Positions 12,184 to 22,807 of a stretch of 64,000 nucleotides of DNA are shown here, one piece after another. Origin of the DNA: Pleurostoma richardsiae (lineage: Eukaryota; Ascomycota; Sordariomycetes; Calosphaeriales; Pleurostomataceae); assembly GCA_030052745.1 (NCBI GenBank), contig JANBVO010000004.1, forward strand, positions 1,178,001 through 1,242,000, in the 5' to 3' direction. The position numbers were made by a program, and so were the translations under genes. Within the stretch, counting starts at the first letter, position 1; each line of letters starts with the position of its first letter. The notes beneath the pieces were generated by a model, which worked only from the letters and a program-made list of their open reading frames with translations, was not told the DNA's origin and searched no databases.

Positions 12184-12853
12184 CGTGAACGCTGAGAGAC
12201 TGGGAGCGACTTGTCTTGCATAGATCAATGGTGTTTTGATACATACCTGGGTTAACGACGGGTGACGGTGCTTCTGGCAAGAATCGAGGTCTCAAAATCC
12301 GGAGCGTGCTGGTGCATTTCTGTTGGGCTGTGGTTGTGGGTGGCTACCCAGGGGACCAAGGGGGAGTCTGGCGATGGGAAATGGGTGTCTGTGGGACAAC
12401 CAAGAGGGGCTCTTCTGAGTCTGGCCATTTAGGCTCCTAACAGGGTAGGAAATATTGACCATATTCTTGATTCATTTCGATGTAGGAAGTCTTGTGCCTA
12501 CCTAGTCTCTATAGCGCTTCTTCAGTGCGCCGGACAGCCAAGGATGATATAGGTATAAGAAGGCGCGGGCAAGTCGAAAGCCCCCATACGTATGCGAATA
12601 AATAGTTGTACTCCTTACTGAAGTCAAAAAGTCCGTCGATCCAAATTCGATGAAGTTTTCGTGGCCAGGTACCGTGATGAGGTTGGGTCTGTGAGGCATT
12701 CCATAGTCAGGGGTAAGGATCGTGGTTTGGGGTTAGGGTTATATCCCGATAAGGAGCAGATAAACTTAATGTCAAACCCTCCTGAGCCGCATCGGCAAAG
12801 CCGCAACCTCCGGGCAACATCAACCCCGTCCGGAAGCAGCACATCGACTCAAG
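12184..12853. other. Intergenic, promoter of aps2
   Basis: 3' UTR of the regulator followed by the adaptin promoter. I see no coding signal. Position 12725-12740 has a short GGTTTGGGGTTAGGG-like run, too short to be a telomeric relic. Confidence 0.5.
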
Positions 12854-13490
12854 ATGCTGTCTTTCATTCTGATACAGAACCGGCAGTAAGTATTCGCTTC
12901 GAATTTGCAAGCTGGAATTTTTCGTCGCCTATCCTCCGGATAAGCAAACTGACTCATAGACTGCAGGGGTAAGACCCGGTTGGCGAAGTGGTACGCGCCG
13001 TACACCGACGAGGAGAAGATCAAGCTCAAGGGCGAGGTACGTCACTTCCTGTCCCCCGGCACCTCCCCTTCCCTCTACCCTCTCGCTCGTCCGATATCAA
13101 GCAATCCAGAAAAGCCTCGTCTCGAAGACTGACCTCTTCCGCCTCTCTCCCCAAAAACAGGTCCACCGTCTCGTCGCGCCCCGGGACCAGAAGTACCAGT
13201 CCAACTTCGTCGAGTTCCGGCAGAACAAGGTGGTCTACCGGCGCTACGCGGGCCTCTTCTTCTGCGCGTGCGTCGACACCAACGACAACGAGCTCGCCTA
13301 CCTCGAGGCCATCCACTTCTTCGTCGAGGTGCTCGACGCCTTCTTCGGCAACGTCTGCGAGCTCGACCTCGTCTTCAACTTCTACAAGGTCTACGCCATC
13401 CTCGACGAGGTCTTCCTCGCCGGCGAGATCGAGGAGACCAGCAAGCAGGTCGTCCTCACCCGCCTGGAGCACCTAGACAAGCTGGAGTAG
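12854..13490 (+). CDS. aps2: AP-2 clathrin adaptor complex, sigma subunit
   Basis: Small (sigma) chain of AP-2, the plasma-membrane clathrin adaptor for endocytosis. Three exons, 12854-12885 (32 nt), 12967-13036 (70 nt) and 13161-13490, give 143 aa; animal AP2S1 has 142. The start [20 protein letters not shown], the segment [20 protein letters not shown] and the segment [18 protein letters not shown] distinguish sigma-2 from sigma-1, which lacks the ILIQNR and VDTNDN runs. The longin-like fold fills the whole chain. The tiny first exon is required to supply the conserved N-terminal strand. Third-position GC is very high in exon 3, which produces long false open frames on both strands. Confidence 0.96.
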
Positions 13491-14065
13491 GGGAACTCGA
13501 ATGCCGGAGGGGAGGGTGCGGTCGTTTGATGAACGTGTCGAAAAGGAGGGACTGGGGCTGTTTTCCGTGGGGATGGCTAGCGCGGTCACTGATGAGGCGA
13601 TCGCTCAGATGCTTCAATGATGTCTTGGTCGGCAAGCCATGTCGCATTACACGGCGTAGAAGGTCACGGGATGGCGTTTACGGTTCAGTACAGACACATT
13701 TCATGAAGACTACGAAATTCATTTCCATGCGTTGAGGCCAGTTCTCCTTTCAAGCTATTATCGTTTACATGCCCCTTCCCAGTGATTTCCAGCGAGACCT
13801 GGTGGTTTGGGCTGCGCCGAATCTAGGTCTTGCTAGATGAGCAGGCCGATCGGTCAAGTGTGAGCTAAGTTCTCCTTGTCCCTCACTTTCTCCCCTTCTC
13901 CCCAGCAAACCTCCGAATAGTTAGTGCATACACACATCATCCCACATCCTGAGAAATGCCCACGAGACGCCAGTCATTTCTTAGACCTGGCTAGTGGGCG
14001 TGTCAGCAAGTGCTGACGAGAAAGACTCGTGTTGAGACAGGCTTATAAGGAACCCAGCCTCGTGG
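13491..14065. other. Intergenic between convergent genes
   Basis: 3' UTRs of aps2 (+) and of the zinc-knuckle gene (-). I see no coding or structural signal. Confidence 0.55.
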
Positions 14066-16157
14066 CTATTCCTCGTCGGTATTACCACAACAAGATGCAG
14101 CATCCCTGCGTTTCACGACGTTGACCCAGACATTCTCGCGGCCAGCGAAGAGCTCGTACACTTGTCGAGAATAAGGGGGATCTTGGAAGAGGCTCTTGAT
14201 AGTCTCGCCCACTCGGATCTCCATCGGACGCCTATCCAGCACGATAATGTCATCGTCATCAGTTGTGGGCTGTTGCGCAAGGAGAGGGCCCAGTGGCACG
14301 TCGCTTGTTTGGAGGACGTTCTGCAGCTGGCCTTCCCGTTGGCCAATCGAAGAATCTATTGCTTCTTGAGATATGTGTTGCTTTGATTTCTCATCTTGCT
14401 TGACCTGACCTGTCTTCTGCGCATCCTTGTGGGCCTCGATACTGTGCTCCTCAACTTTCTTCAGCTCCTCCTCGACTTGCTTCTTTTTCTGCAAAAGCTC
14501 GTCTGCAAGGTTGCTGAGGAAATCATCGACATGGAACGAGGCGAAACTCTCGCGCTCGGCATCAGTCATCTGTGGGACACGGGCCTGCACATTGTCCAGA
14601 TTCAGCTTTGAGCTGAATTCCTCGTTGTCTAGATGAGCATTAGAGCGGCGGCTTCGGGATGGAAGAGCTGACTCGGGCGGGTCAACTTCAAAGTCATCCC
14701 AGTAAGATAGACGGCCAGACTCCGGACTACGGTGGGACTCGCGAGATCCCTTTCCATCTAAAGGTCCTGCAGTCTTCGAGAAACTGCTAGGGCCCGAGTC
14801 GTGTCTCGGCAGCTTGCTAGGAGCACGATCATAGCTTGACTTGTCGTCTGTGTCCCGATTCCAAGTGGAACTGAGACCCTTGCGATATGGCGCTTCGTTT
14901 GAAGGGGCCGAGATGTCACTGCGCGACTCGCGAGCCGGGCTGAGGTGTGCAGAAGAACTACGCTGGCGCAGAAGGGCGCGGCGGCTCTCGTGGACCTGAC
15001 CCTCAAAACCCCAAGCGCTCTCATGCCCGGTAGTGCGTTCGGAATCTTGCAGTCCCGGCGTTGAGGCTGCTTCCTTTCGATGGGAAGTGCCAACCAGGGA
15101 ACCCTTAGGCGTCTCCTTCAACATCTTTCTCTGCATCGTCAAGGAACTCGGTTGCCGGTTTCGAGGACAGAGATTGGCCCAGTGTTTTCCCTTAGCTTTA
15201 CAGATGCCGCAGGAATAGTCTCTAGGTGGTAATGTATCGAAAGCTGGATTCACATTGGTCGGGCAGTCTTCGAGATAGTGTCCTGAGAGGCATGAAGTCA
15301 GTTCGGCCAGACCAGGTTTGGACGTAAGAAAGCTTGCCCTTGACTCCACAACGTCTACAGAGGTATCTTGCAGGCGGTGCGCCGTTCCGTGCTTTGGTGG
15401 TGGACTGTGTGTCTGTTTCGCGCTTCTCGCTCTTGAGTGACCTCTCCATGTTCCTATTCGTGTCGCCTTTCGGGCACTTCTTTGAGGGAGCTTTCTTGGC
15501 TGGGTCCTCCCATCCGAGGAACTCAATGTCGCTGTCTTCTGAGCCTGAGTTGACCTCGATCACGCCGTCCGCGTTGGCGGAGTCCTGCTTCGACATCTTG
15601 ATCGCGGAAAACGGTATCTGAGAAGGTTGTAGATGGTTGCGGACCTCAATTTCTGCTAGATCAAAACGTCTTGCGCTGCAAGGGTCCAGTTCCTTTTGCT
15701 TGCGCTGCCAGTCTAAGAAACTGGCGAGGATGACACCGTCATCGAAGCTGCGGGAGCGCAGCGAGTCACACCAAGAAGTAATCCCTGCGTGGCAGACCAG
15801 CGGATCGGAAAGGTCCCAGCCGAGGAGTTGTTCGTGGAGCCACTTCAAATATGCTACTAAGGCCTGTTTCTTCTCACAAGTCCCGTGGGGGTTCTGGTCC
15901 AGCATACTTTCGAGCTCCGTCAGGCGCAGGGCTTTGAAGGCGTCGACAGTAAGAGACTCCAGCGTGCCATCCAAGTCCTGGGCTGCATCCATGATGAAGT
16001 CCATGGCTGCGACCTCGTCCTCGGTTGCGTCCATCGCGATGTCGATGATGTTATTCGGTACTTCCTTCGAAACCAACGACTCGCTCAGAGAAGACTTGCG
16101 GAAGGTGTGCGAGAGCTGCTCGCTGATATCAAAGACTGTACTTCGGTATGTTGAAGT
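14066..16157 (-). CDS. CCHC zinc-knuckle protein of unknown function
   Basis: I do not recognise an ortholog group. Two exons on the minus strand end at 15338 and restart at 15282-14066, across a 55-nt intron with a GC donor (GCAAGC) and a CAG acceptor. The splice falls inside the zinc knuckle. It completes C-x2-C-GVKG-H-x4-C with the upstream CRRCGVK and downstream GHYLEDC. A second, slightly irregular knuckle, CGICKAKGKHWANLC, follows about 20 residues later. The N-terminal 150 residues are acidic and helical, with repeated DEVAAMDFIMDAAQD-like runs. The middle is disordered and Ser/Arg-rich. A coiled coil rich in K and E follows (DELLQKKKQVEEELKKVEEH). The C terminus ends in a short ordered piece with RPMEIRVGETIKSLF. 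CCHC knuckles usually bind RNA or single-stranded nucleic acid. The start is unresolved: the frame is open to 16157 but has no upstream ATG, so a short 5' exon is probably missing from this model. Confidence 0.7.
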
Positions 16158-16964
16158 CTACCCATTGCAAACGGCGCGAGAACGATGAACGGGCTAGTCA
16201 GGTTGGTAGACTCTGAGAGAGAGGCGGAGTGAAGATGCAACGGTACATGTACTCGGGAAAGCCGTCATATCTGTGGTGAGAACACTCGTTACTTTTGAGA
16301 CAGGTGCCTAGGTAAGATGGGCGGTAGAGTGGGATGTTCGTGAACGGGTGGTTGACGAGTCGCGAGGTACCAAACCTAAAGTGAATAAGGGAAGGTGAGG
16401 TCCGACGTACGAAGTACGCGGTACGCACAGTCTCTCACGAATTTGATCGAGGGAAGGAGCGATGCTCCGGGATGGCGGAGGTCCCTGCAACAGTCCGGCG
16501 AGCCAATTCAGATGGGTACATGGCAAGTTCTGAGGTACCTCTGGGCGCCTCACCTTTGAGGTGTAATCTCTACCATTAGTACAGAGAAGAGATGTGAACC
16601 TCCAAAGCTGATCGTACCCTGAGGTTGTCTTTGTCAGGCCGAGACGTGGCATATCCACGCCGACCTGCCTTCCCCAAGAGTCCTCCCTCATCTATGCTTG
16701 GGCTGTGTGCTCGCCTTTACAAGAGGGGTCGCAGAGCTCAAAGTCGTCGTCACTCATAGCAACCAGCAAGACAAAGGAAGGCATCTCGAAGAGAATTATC
16801 GCAAGTGACCATAGAGTCCACCTCAGAGCCCAGGGAGGCCCACGTGTCGAAAACGCCATAACCCCTTTGCTACCTATAGAGGGACAGATATAAATTCATC
16901 CCCGCAAGCCAGCCCCGTTTGCGCCAACCCAATTATAGTAAGCATCGGAGGTACAGTCCGCCAG
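16158..16964. other. Intergenic between two minus-strand genes
   Basis: Holds the promoter and probably a short 5' exon of the zinc-knuckle gene, and the 3' UTR of the Ist1 gene. An ATG at about 16270 with a donor-like GTACAT could be that exon but the intron would be unusual. Nothing else is supported. Confidence 0.4.
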
Positions 16965-17955
16965 CTACCTCTTCAGGGCCGCAAATCTCTTTGCTAGCTC
17001 GTTGATATCAGGTACGCCCGAGCTTATATCGTCCTTCTTAGCAGGTGCTTTCGCCGCCCCCGCGCTGGCATCCTGCATCTTCTTGTTCGGCTTCAGCTCC
17101 ATGGAGTTCAATGTCACCTTCGGGTGGATGTTGTCCGTCGACGGACTCGGCGGGTTGACCTGGAGCGGGCTGTTCGGCCCAAACGACTTCGGCGGCGTCG
17201 CCTTGCTCAGCTCCTCCTGCGCCGCGGCGGTCTTGCTCTCGGCGATCAGGGGTGCCTCCAGGTTCTTCTGCGCCTGCCCTCCGCTCGGGTTGTCGTCGTC
17301 ATCATTGCCGTCCAGGAAATCGGGCGGCGCCTCGCCGAGGTCCTCCTTCGGCTTCCTCGGCCAGTTGACCCCGTACGCCTTAGCGATCTCCTCCAGATAT
17401 CCGTTGACCAGCTCTTCCTTCGGCGGCGTCACGCTCAGCTTCTTGACCACCTTCTCGTTGACCTTCCCGTCTGTGTTCTCCATCGCGCTCAGCACGAAGT
17501 CCTTGCCGTACTTCTCCCCCAGCAGTAGCCGCACAGTGTGCAGCTCCTTGATCTCCGTCTTGGGCGCCGCGTAGATGATGCTCTTGATCGCCTCCTCCAG
17601 CCCCGGGTCGCACGTCGGCCCCTCGAGCAGGCCCGCCCGCGCCAGCACCAGCTCACAGTACAGCTCGAGCAGCTCGTGCAGCTCCGTCGCGATGTCCGAC
17701 CGGATGATGTTCTCCACGCGGATCCGCGCCGAGTCGATCTTGCCCACCTCGAGCAGCTGCGCCATCGCCCGCCGCTGCGTCTTGGAGATGGCCTCGTCGC
17801 GCTTCTGCACCATGCGCAGCCGTGCGATGGCCAGCTTCAGCTGGACTTTCATCTTCGTCTGCGGCGGGGGGGTCAGCCGAGGATACCCCGCGGGGCCATG
17901 CGCTCCGGATGCTCGCGGAACTTACCACTATGGACGACGAGGGAGACATCACCAT
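16965..17955 (-). CDS. ist1: Ist1, ESCRT-III-associated regulator of Vps4
   Basis: Ist1 binds ESCRT-III (Did2) and the ATPase Vps4 and tunes cargo sorting at multivesicular bodies. Two exons, 17955-17926 (10 codons) and 17858-16965, are separated by a 67-nt GTAAGT...CAG intron in phase 0; total 307 aa. The Ist1 domain, about residues 12-190, shows KVQLKLAIARLRMVQKRDEA, the VGKIDSARIRVENIIRSD core and ELLELYCELVLAR. A proline-rich disordered linker follows. The extreme C terminus reads DINELAKRFAALKR, which fits the MIM1 motif (LxxRLxxLK-like) that docks on the Vps4 MIT domain. Ist1 domain and MIM together make the call firm. The exon-1 ATG could instead be the third codon, MSPSSS. Confidence 0.94.
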
Positions 17956-18660
17956 GTTTCGCGTGAGATGAGGGAATCGTCGAAATGTAGGATGATAATT
18001 TGGGGATCGAGGCTCCCGTTGGGTAGAAGCGAGGTGCAATAAGAAGATGCCAGCTGTCTAGGCTACAATGAAAGCGCGAACATGGATGGACGTTGGAGCT
18101 GTCCCAAGCTTATGATGCAAGCGGGGAAGGCCTATGCTATGTAGCCTCCACACCAGCCATTGGGAGGGTTAGGGTTGGACTGGGCGTAGGTTGCCCCTGA
18201 ACGGATCCTCGAGGGCAATAACGATACTCATAGTTATTAGAAAACGACAATGTATGAACCCTATAAATCAAGTCGAGGGTCGGTTCTTTAGAGCTACAGC
18301 ATTCTGGAAATTCACGTGCAACTTTCAAGTCAAATGGATAGTTCCTCATATTCGAGATTTCTTGATCTCCTCGCCACGCTTGGGTCATAGCATTAACCCT
18401 ACATCTTCATAGGCAAGTCCGTTGCCTGGAAGCCCAAACCTGTCATAGCAATCATAATCATCGCGTCAAAAACTGACAACCTCTATGACCGAAGGAACGC
18501 ACACCCTAGAATGTGAAATCTATCGCCAGTGACACCGTAGATCTTGAGGTGAGCTTGACAGAAGACTGGAAAGGGGATCCTCTAGAAGGCTGTGGCGGCG
18601 ACCAAATAGACGGACTAGTAATACAGATGTGAAATAAAAACGAGCCATAGTGTATTCGTG
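17956..18660. other. Intergenic, promoter of ist1 and 3' side of prs1
   Basis: AT-richer spacer with no coding signal. The part near 18661 is the 3' UTR of the PRPP synthetase gene. Confidence 0.55.
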
Positions 18661-20398
18661 TCAGTCATACTGAAACAAGGCGCTCATAGACTCGCCGTGG
18701 TGTGAACGTCGAATAGCTTCTGCTATGATGGGCGCGATGTCGACAACATCCAGTTTGTCGCCAAGCAGAGTTTTGTGGTCATCTTGGGGCACGCTGTTGG
18801 TTGTCACGAGCCGGTCAATCGCGCTCTGCTTGATTCGATCGACCGCGTCTCCGCTGAGCACCGCATGAGTGACAATGGCATACACCTTCGTAGCGCCCTC
18901 TTTCTTAAGGAGCTTGGCTGCTCGTGTGATCTATTCACGCGACGATCAGTCTGAAGAAGCTTCTCAAAATGGAGTGTCTTACAGTATTGCCAGTATCGAT
19001 CATATCGTCAACCAGGATGCATACTTTGTTGGCGACATCTCCAACAAGCATCATGCTAGCATTCTGTCGCTCGTATGTCTTCATCAATTGTCGTTCCTGA
19101 GAGTCCCAATAAGCGCGGCCCAGTAATCTTAGAGAGAATACAGAATGAAGCATACCTTGTGAATCAGGGAGAGACTCATGCCACCTGGTTTGGAAGAGTC
19201 AGCAACCCATAGCCGAAATCTAGGTGCATTTTCAAGTAGCACGTACCTAAGGAATCCGCAATTGCTGCAGCTCTCTTGGCACCACCAGCGTCCGGGCTGA
19301 CAATGACGGCATCTTTGTAGTTCTCGATGTGTTGAGTGATATAGTTGGACAACAGAGGCCGGGCGTACAGATTGTCCACGGGAACATCGAAAAATCCTAG
19401 CGAACATAAATGTACAGCACTATGACAGAAAGCGATGATGCCCACCTTGATATTGACTATCGTGAAGATCACTGTTTCCAAGTCAGCCAAGACCTGCCGC
19501 CACATACATGAGAGCAGATAACGAAAATGCACGGCTTCTGGGTTGAGTCCCTGAAACTTTTGCCACAAGGACGCAGATGCCGCTCCGATACGAAGAATAT
19601 AACGGTAGTCCCTCACAGAGTTATCTGTGTCAGTCAGCTTATCGTTCTCGGGGCTCACAATCTCTGATACTGATGGAGAGCACACATACTATGTGGTCAG
19701 CGCCGGCGCATGTCAAAAGGTCAGCAACCAGAGATCCCGCCTGGGCTACCCATTTCTTGTACCCGGGCATCGCTTCAAACGCCGTGATAAGCCTTGGGTT
19801 TTCGTAGTCGTGATTGGTGAAACCCCCTGTGAAAGGGGAAGCATAGTCAGACTGGCCTCGGTGACCATGCCCACCACTGACCTTCAGGTCAGATATTGAG
19901 GTATGCCTCATCAAGCGCGTGATGTCTGCACCACTCTCGAAAAAGGCCGATCCCAAGCCCGGCGTTGGTGGCACGCTCTCAAAGGTGTAGTTCGGAGAGG
20001 TGCCCGCGGGAGCCTTGGATAATGGAGCACCAGCCTTGCGGTAGGGCACATCAGGCTGGCGAGAGTAAGGAAACAGAGGAAGGACAGCAGTGACCTTCAT
20101 TGCGGACCCTGGCTACTATTAGCGACATCACTCGCACGTAGTCAATGAAGCGCATACCTGTTTTCAGGGCCGACATCATGATCAGCAGCTCAACCAGCAC
20201 ATCATTGACCTTGCCGGAGCCTGTCTGGATGATATAGACATCCTTGCTTCGAACAGACCCGTTGATCTCGCAGCGTGTCTCGCCGCTGGAGAACTTGGTC
20301 AAGATGCGGTCACAAGCGCCGATACCGAGGATATTGCAGATCCTCTCGACGAGTTCGGGGTGGGAGTTGCCTCCGAGAATAGTGATATTGCGAACCAT
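18661..20398 (-). CDS. prs1: Ribose-phosphate pyrophosphokinase (PRPP synthetase, Prs1 type)
   Basis: Makes PRPP from ribose 5-phosphate and ATP for purine, pyrimidine, His, Trp and NAD synthesis. Eight exons on the minus strand keep frame: 20398-20158, 20108-19690, 19624-19617, 19471-19446, 19396-19247, 19184-19156, 19096-18983 and 18930-18661; 418 aa (yeast Prs1 427). The 8-nt third exon (ATAACTCT) restores the conserved sequence [12 protein letters not shown]. Motifs are [20 protein letters not shown] at the start, [17 protein letters not shown], the ribose loop [11 protein letters not shown], and the PRPP-binding loop [12 protein letters not shown]. The Prs1-type insertion between PLSKAPAG and NHDYENPR is present. 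Inside it, 19874-19827 is a candidate 48-nt intron that would keep frame if spliced. An in-frame upstream ATG at 20449 could add 17 residues. No reading-frame damage is seen. Confidence 0.93.
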
Positions 20399-21498
20399 CG
20401 CTTGCTTCTCTTCGCGTAGCCTGCTGGCGAGTGGCACTGTTGCGTCCACAGCGCTCGTTTCTCAGTGGACTGGGCTTTCTGTCTGGCCTTGACAATTCCC
20501 GTGTATTGCACGCAGATATGCAATGAACCTTATCATGTCCCGACGGAAGTCATGATCATCAGATCAGGGTTAGCAAGCAAGGAGGCTGTAGAATGTCGCT
20601 CTCTGAGTCACCGGTTCAAGGTCGCGGGGCTCCTGGATTTAGAGCATGCATACAGATCACGAGGTGTTTATATTGCCTGTCGGAGCTTTCTTTGTCCTTT
20701 TGTGGAAGTCCAGTGGCTGGCTGCTACGAACTCATGGAATACGTGTGCCGTGGTCGGCACTGCCGTTTTCTGATTGCTCCAATGTGCCCGGTGTACTCTA
20801 CCGAGGCTGGCCAATGAGATCCCCCGCTCGGACCACTTCTTGTACTCGGCGGTCCAACATCGCGTACCGGCTACGTTTATGAGAAAGTCTTCGTGACTTT
20901 ATAAATGTACCGAGTCCCCCCTTACTCAGCCCCTTTTCGACTTCATCCTTCTTCTTCCTCTTTTCTCCTCTCTATTCTCGGTTCTAGGTTGTATTTCAAC
21001 TAATGAGTGGTCATGCGTTACGTTCTTACTTACTTTCTTCACGCCCTTTCCTTCTGTAAGAGGGACGCTAAGAAGATGGCCCCTGGCCCGTTCATGTAGA
21101 AAGAAGGCCTGGGCTGCGATGGCCCAGGCCAGGACAGGGCACCTGACCGAGCACATGACCAAGCATGTGCCGAATACCGTTACTGGGCCGGCCCTTGAGG
21201 GCTGGGAACCCCTATAGACCCTTTCTTCAGGCTGTTCGCCAGGCACTCGGAGAGCAACCGGCAAGTCGAAGTTTTATAACCACTAATACACTACCCTTTG
21301 TGCTATATCTCCCTTCCTTGCTTTGTGAATATACCGATCCCCTTACACAGCTGCCGTCCATCCTACTCTACCTGATTATCTCGTATCCTCGAGATGGTGA
21401 GGCAGTAGCTCGAGAGGCAGCCTACTAGGTTAACGACGACTTCCGGAATCGCTATTTGCCTTTGAAGGCTCCTCATGCACATTTAATCAGACAAGGGC
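20399..21498. other. Intergenic, prs1 promoter and left edge of the accessory region
   Basis: The first part is the prs1 promoter. A pyrimidine-rich tract lies at about 20940-20985. I see no gene; the open frames lack motifs and overlap on both strands. Confidence 0.5.
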
Positions 21499-22239
21499 AT
21501 GGCAGACTTCCTTACTACTCGATTGCACGAAGCCTTGATGGCCCTCGGACGGGTTCTTCAGTATAATGACACAAGATAAGCAGCTCTTGTACAGCTTCTG
21601 CTGGAGTTACGCAAGTTACCACCGAAGACCTACAGGATTTGGGATATAAGTGGCCCGCTAGACTGCCTTACCTACCTTAACAGTACTATACACCAGACCT
21701 GATTTCAGAGAAACGGTAACAAGACTGGCTAATCTATATCAACGACCCGATTTTTGCGTTAACCCGTGAAAATGCCTGGAACGGTAGTTTCCGTAGGTAG
21801 ACTTTTGGCTTCCGACTCAAATCATATCATTACCTGCCTTGCCTGTAGTGCGGATTGTCCCTAGCTATTGACCCGAAAGATAGTAGACTCGATGAGGTCG
21901 AGTTTAAGAAGGCATGGAATGAATGGCTTATTCTCTCTGCATTCTTTGCCCGCTGCACCGGAGCTGGACTTTTCGACATTTACGAGGATCGTCACAAGTA
22001 TCCTAGTGTCAATATATGACTGGCCCTAGAGGAGGAACTACCTGCCGGTATGCTTGGTGACTGTAGGCTTTGTAGTCGCCCTGCAGTGGATTATACATGC
22101 GAGCTCTAGTATCTATGATGATATGGTTAGGCACGATAAGCCCACATGGAACTTGGCTAGGTGGAATCTTTGGATGGCCAAGATCAAAGAGATTGATGAG
22201 CGCGGGCGTTTGAGCGAGAGTTTGAAGCTAGTAGTCTAG
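21499..22239 (+). pseudogene. Decayed DUF3632-family gene
   Basis: DUF3632 proteins are helical, of unknown function, and expanded in filamentous ascomycetes. An ATG at 21499 opens MADFLTTRLHEALMALGRVL, then a stop, then more same-frame coding (ALVQLLLELRKLPPKTYRIW). Later pieces resemble the family's conserved blocks: EWNEWLILSAFFARCTGAGL near 21910-21970, ALEEEL near 22025, and the terminal block with VVALQWIIHASSSIYDDM and ARWNLWMAKIKEIDERG at 22060-22220. At least four in-frame stops and a frame change lie between the blocks, so it cannot make a full protein. Base composition is AT-shifted compared with the flanking genes. The family assignment rests on remembered block order, so it is moderate. 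Confidence 0.5.
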
Positions 22240-22807
22240 CGGGCACTGAGTGCCATAACGGAGATGAGCCAGGACCTGTAATAATAATAGAACCATGGAG
22301 ATTGTACGCTACGTTTGATCCATATGAGCCCGCCAAAGTCATAACGCTAGGGAGGCATAATACGAAGGTATACGAGGTGGTGTTCGTGCTACCTGCAAAT
22401 CTCTCGTGGCGTGAACAGCCAAATACATATATAATGCCAGTTCGACCCGTAGCAAATGGTTTCAGTGCCTCCATAGCCTGAATCGATGTCCAGTTCGTGC
22501 CAGGTTTTCTTGGTTCAATAGACTTGTCGTCGTATTCCCGAAAGGGTACCTAATAATATAGGTAGGCTTCAATATGGCTGGGGTGGGATCACTTCTCCAG
22601 AGTATTGCCAGATGTCCTCGGTTCATTTATGGATATTTCAAGAAATCGATTCCCATGGAGAATCATTGCAGTATTTGTCCCCCAAAAAAAGCCAGGTCCC
22701 CCACCCTTGCCGGACCATGGCAAGGCGAGTTCGTCCGCGTGCAGTAACAGAATCGCATTGACAACTGCTCACACTTCAAAGGGCACGAGAGAAGACAGGC
22801 AGGGTCT
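22240..22807. other. Intergenic
   Basis: 3' side of the DUF3632 relic and 3' UTR of the GH55-LysM-WSC gene. I see no gene or repeat. Confidence 0.5.

Noticed and set aside
12720-12740. TTAGGG-like run
   Set aside because: Only one hexamer copy is present; it is not a telomeric repeat array.
12988-13735. Ser/Arg-rich frames of about 150 codons
   Set aside because: They are other-frame shadows of the AP-2 sigma exon 3.
20560-20660. tRNA-like GGTTCAAGG box
   Set aside because: No matching A box, acceptor stem or anticodon arm could be drawn around it.
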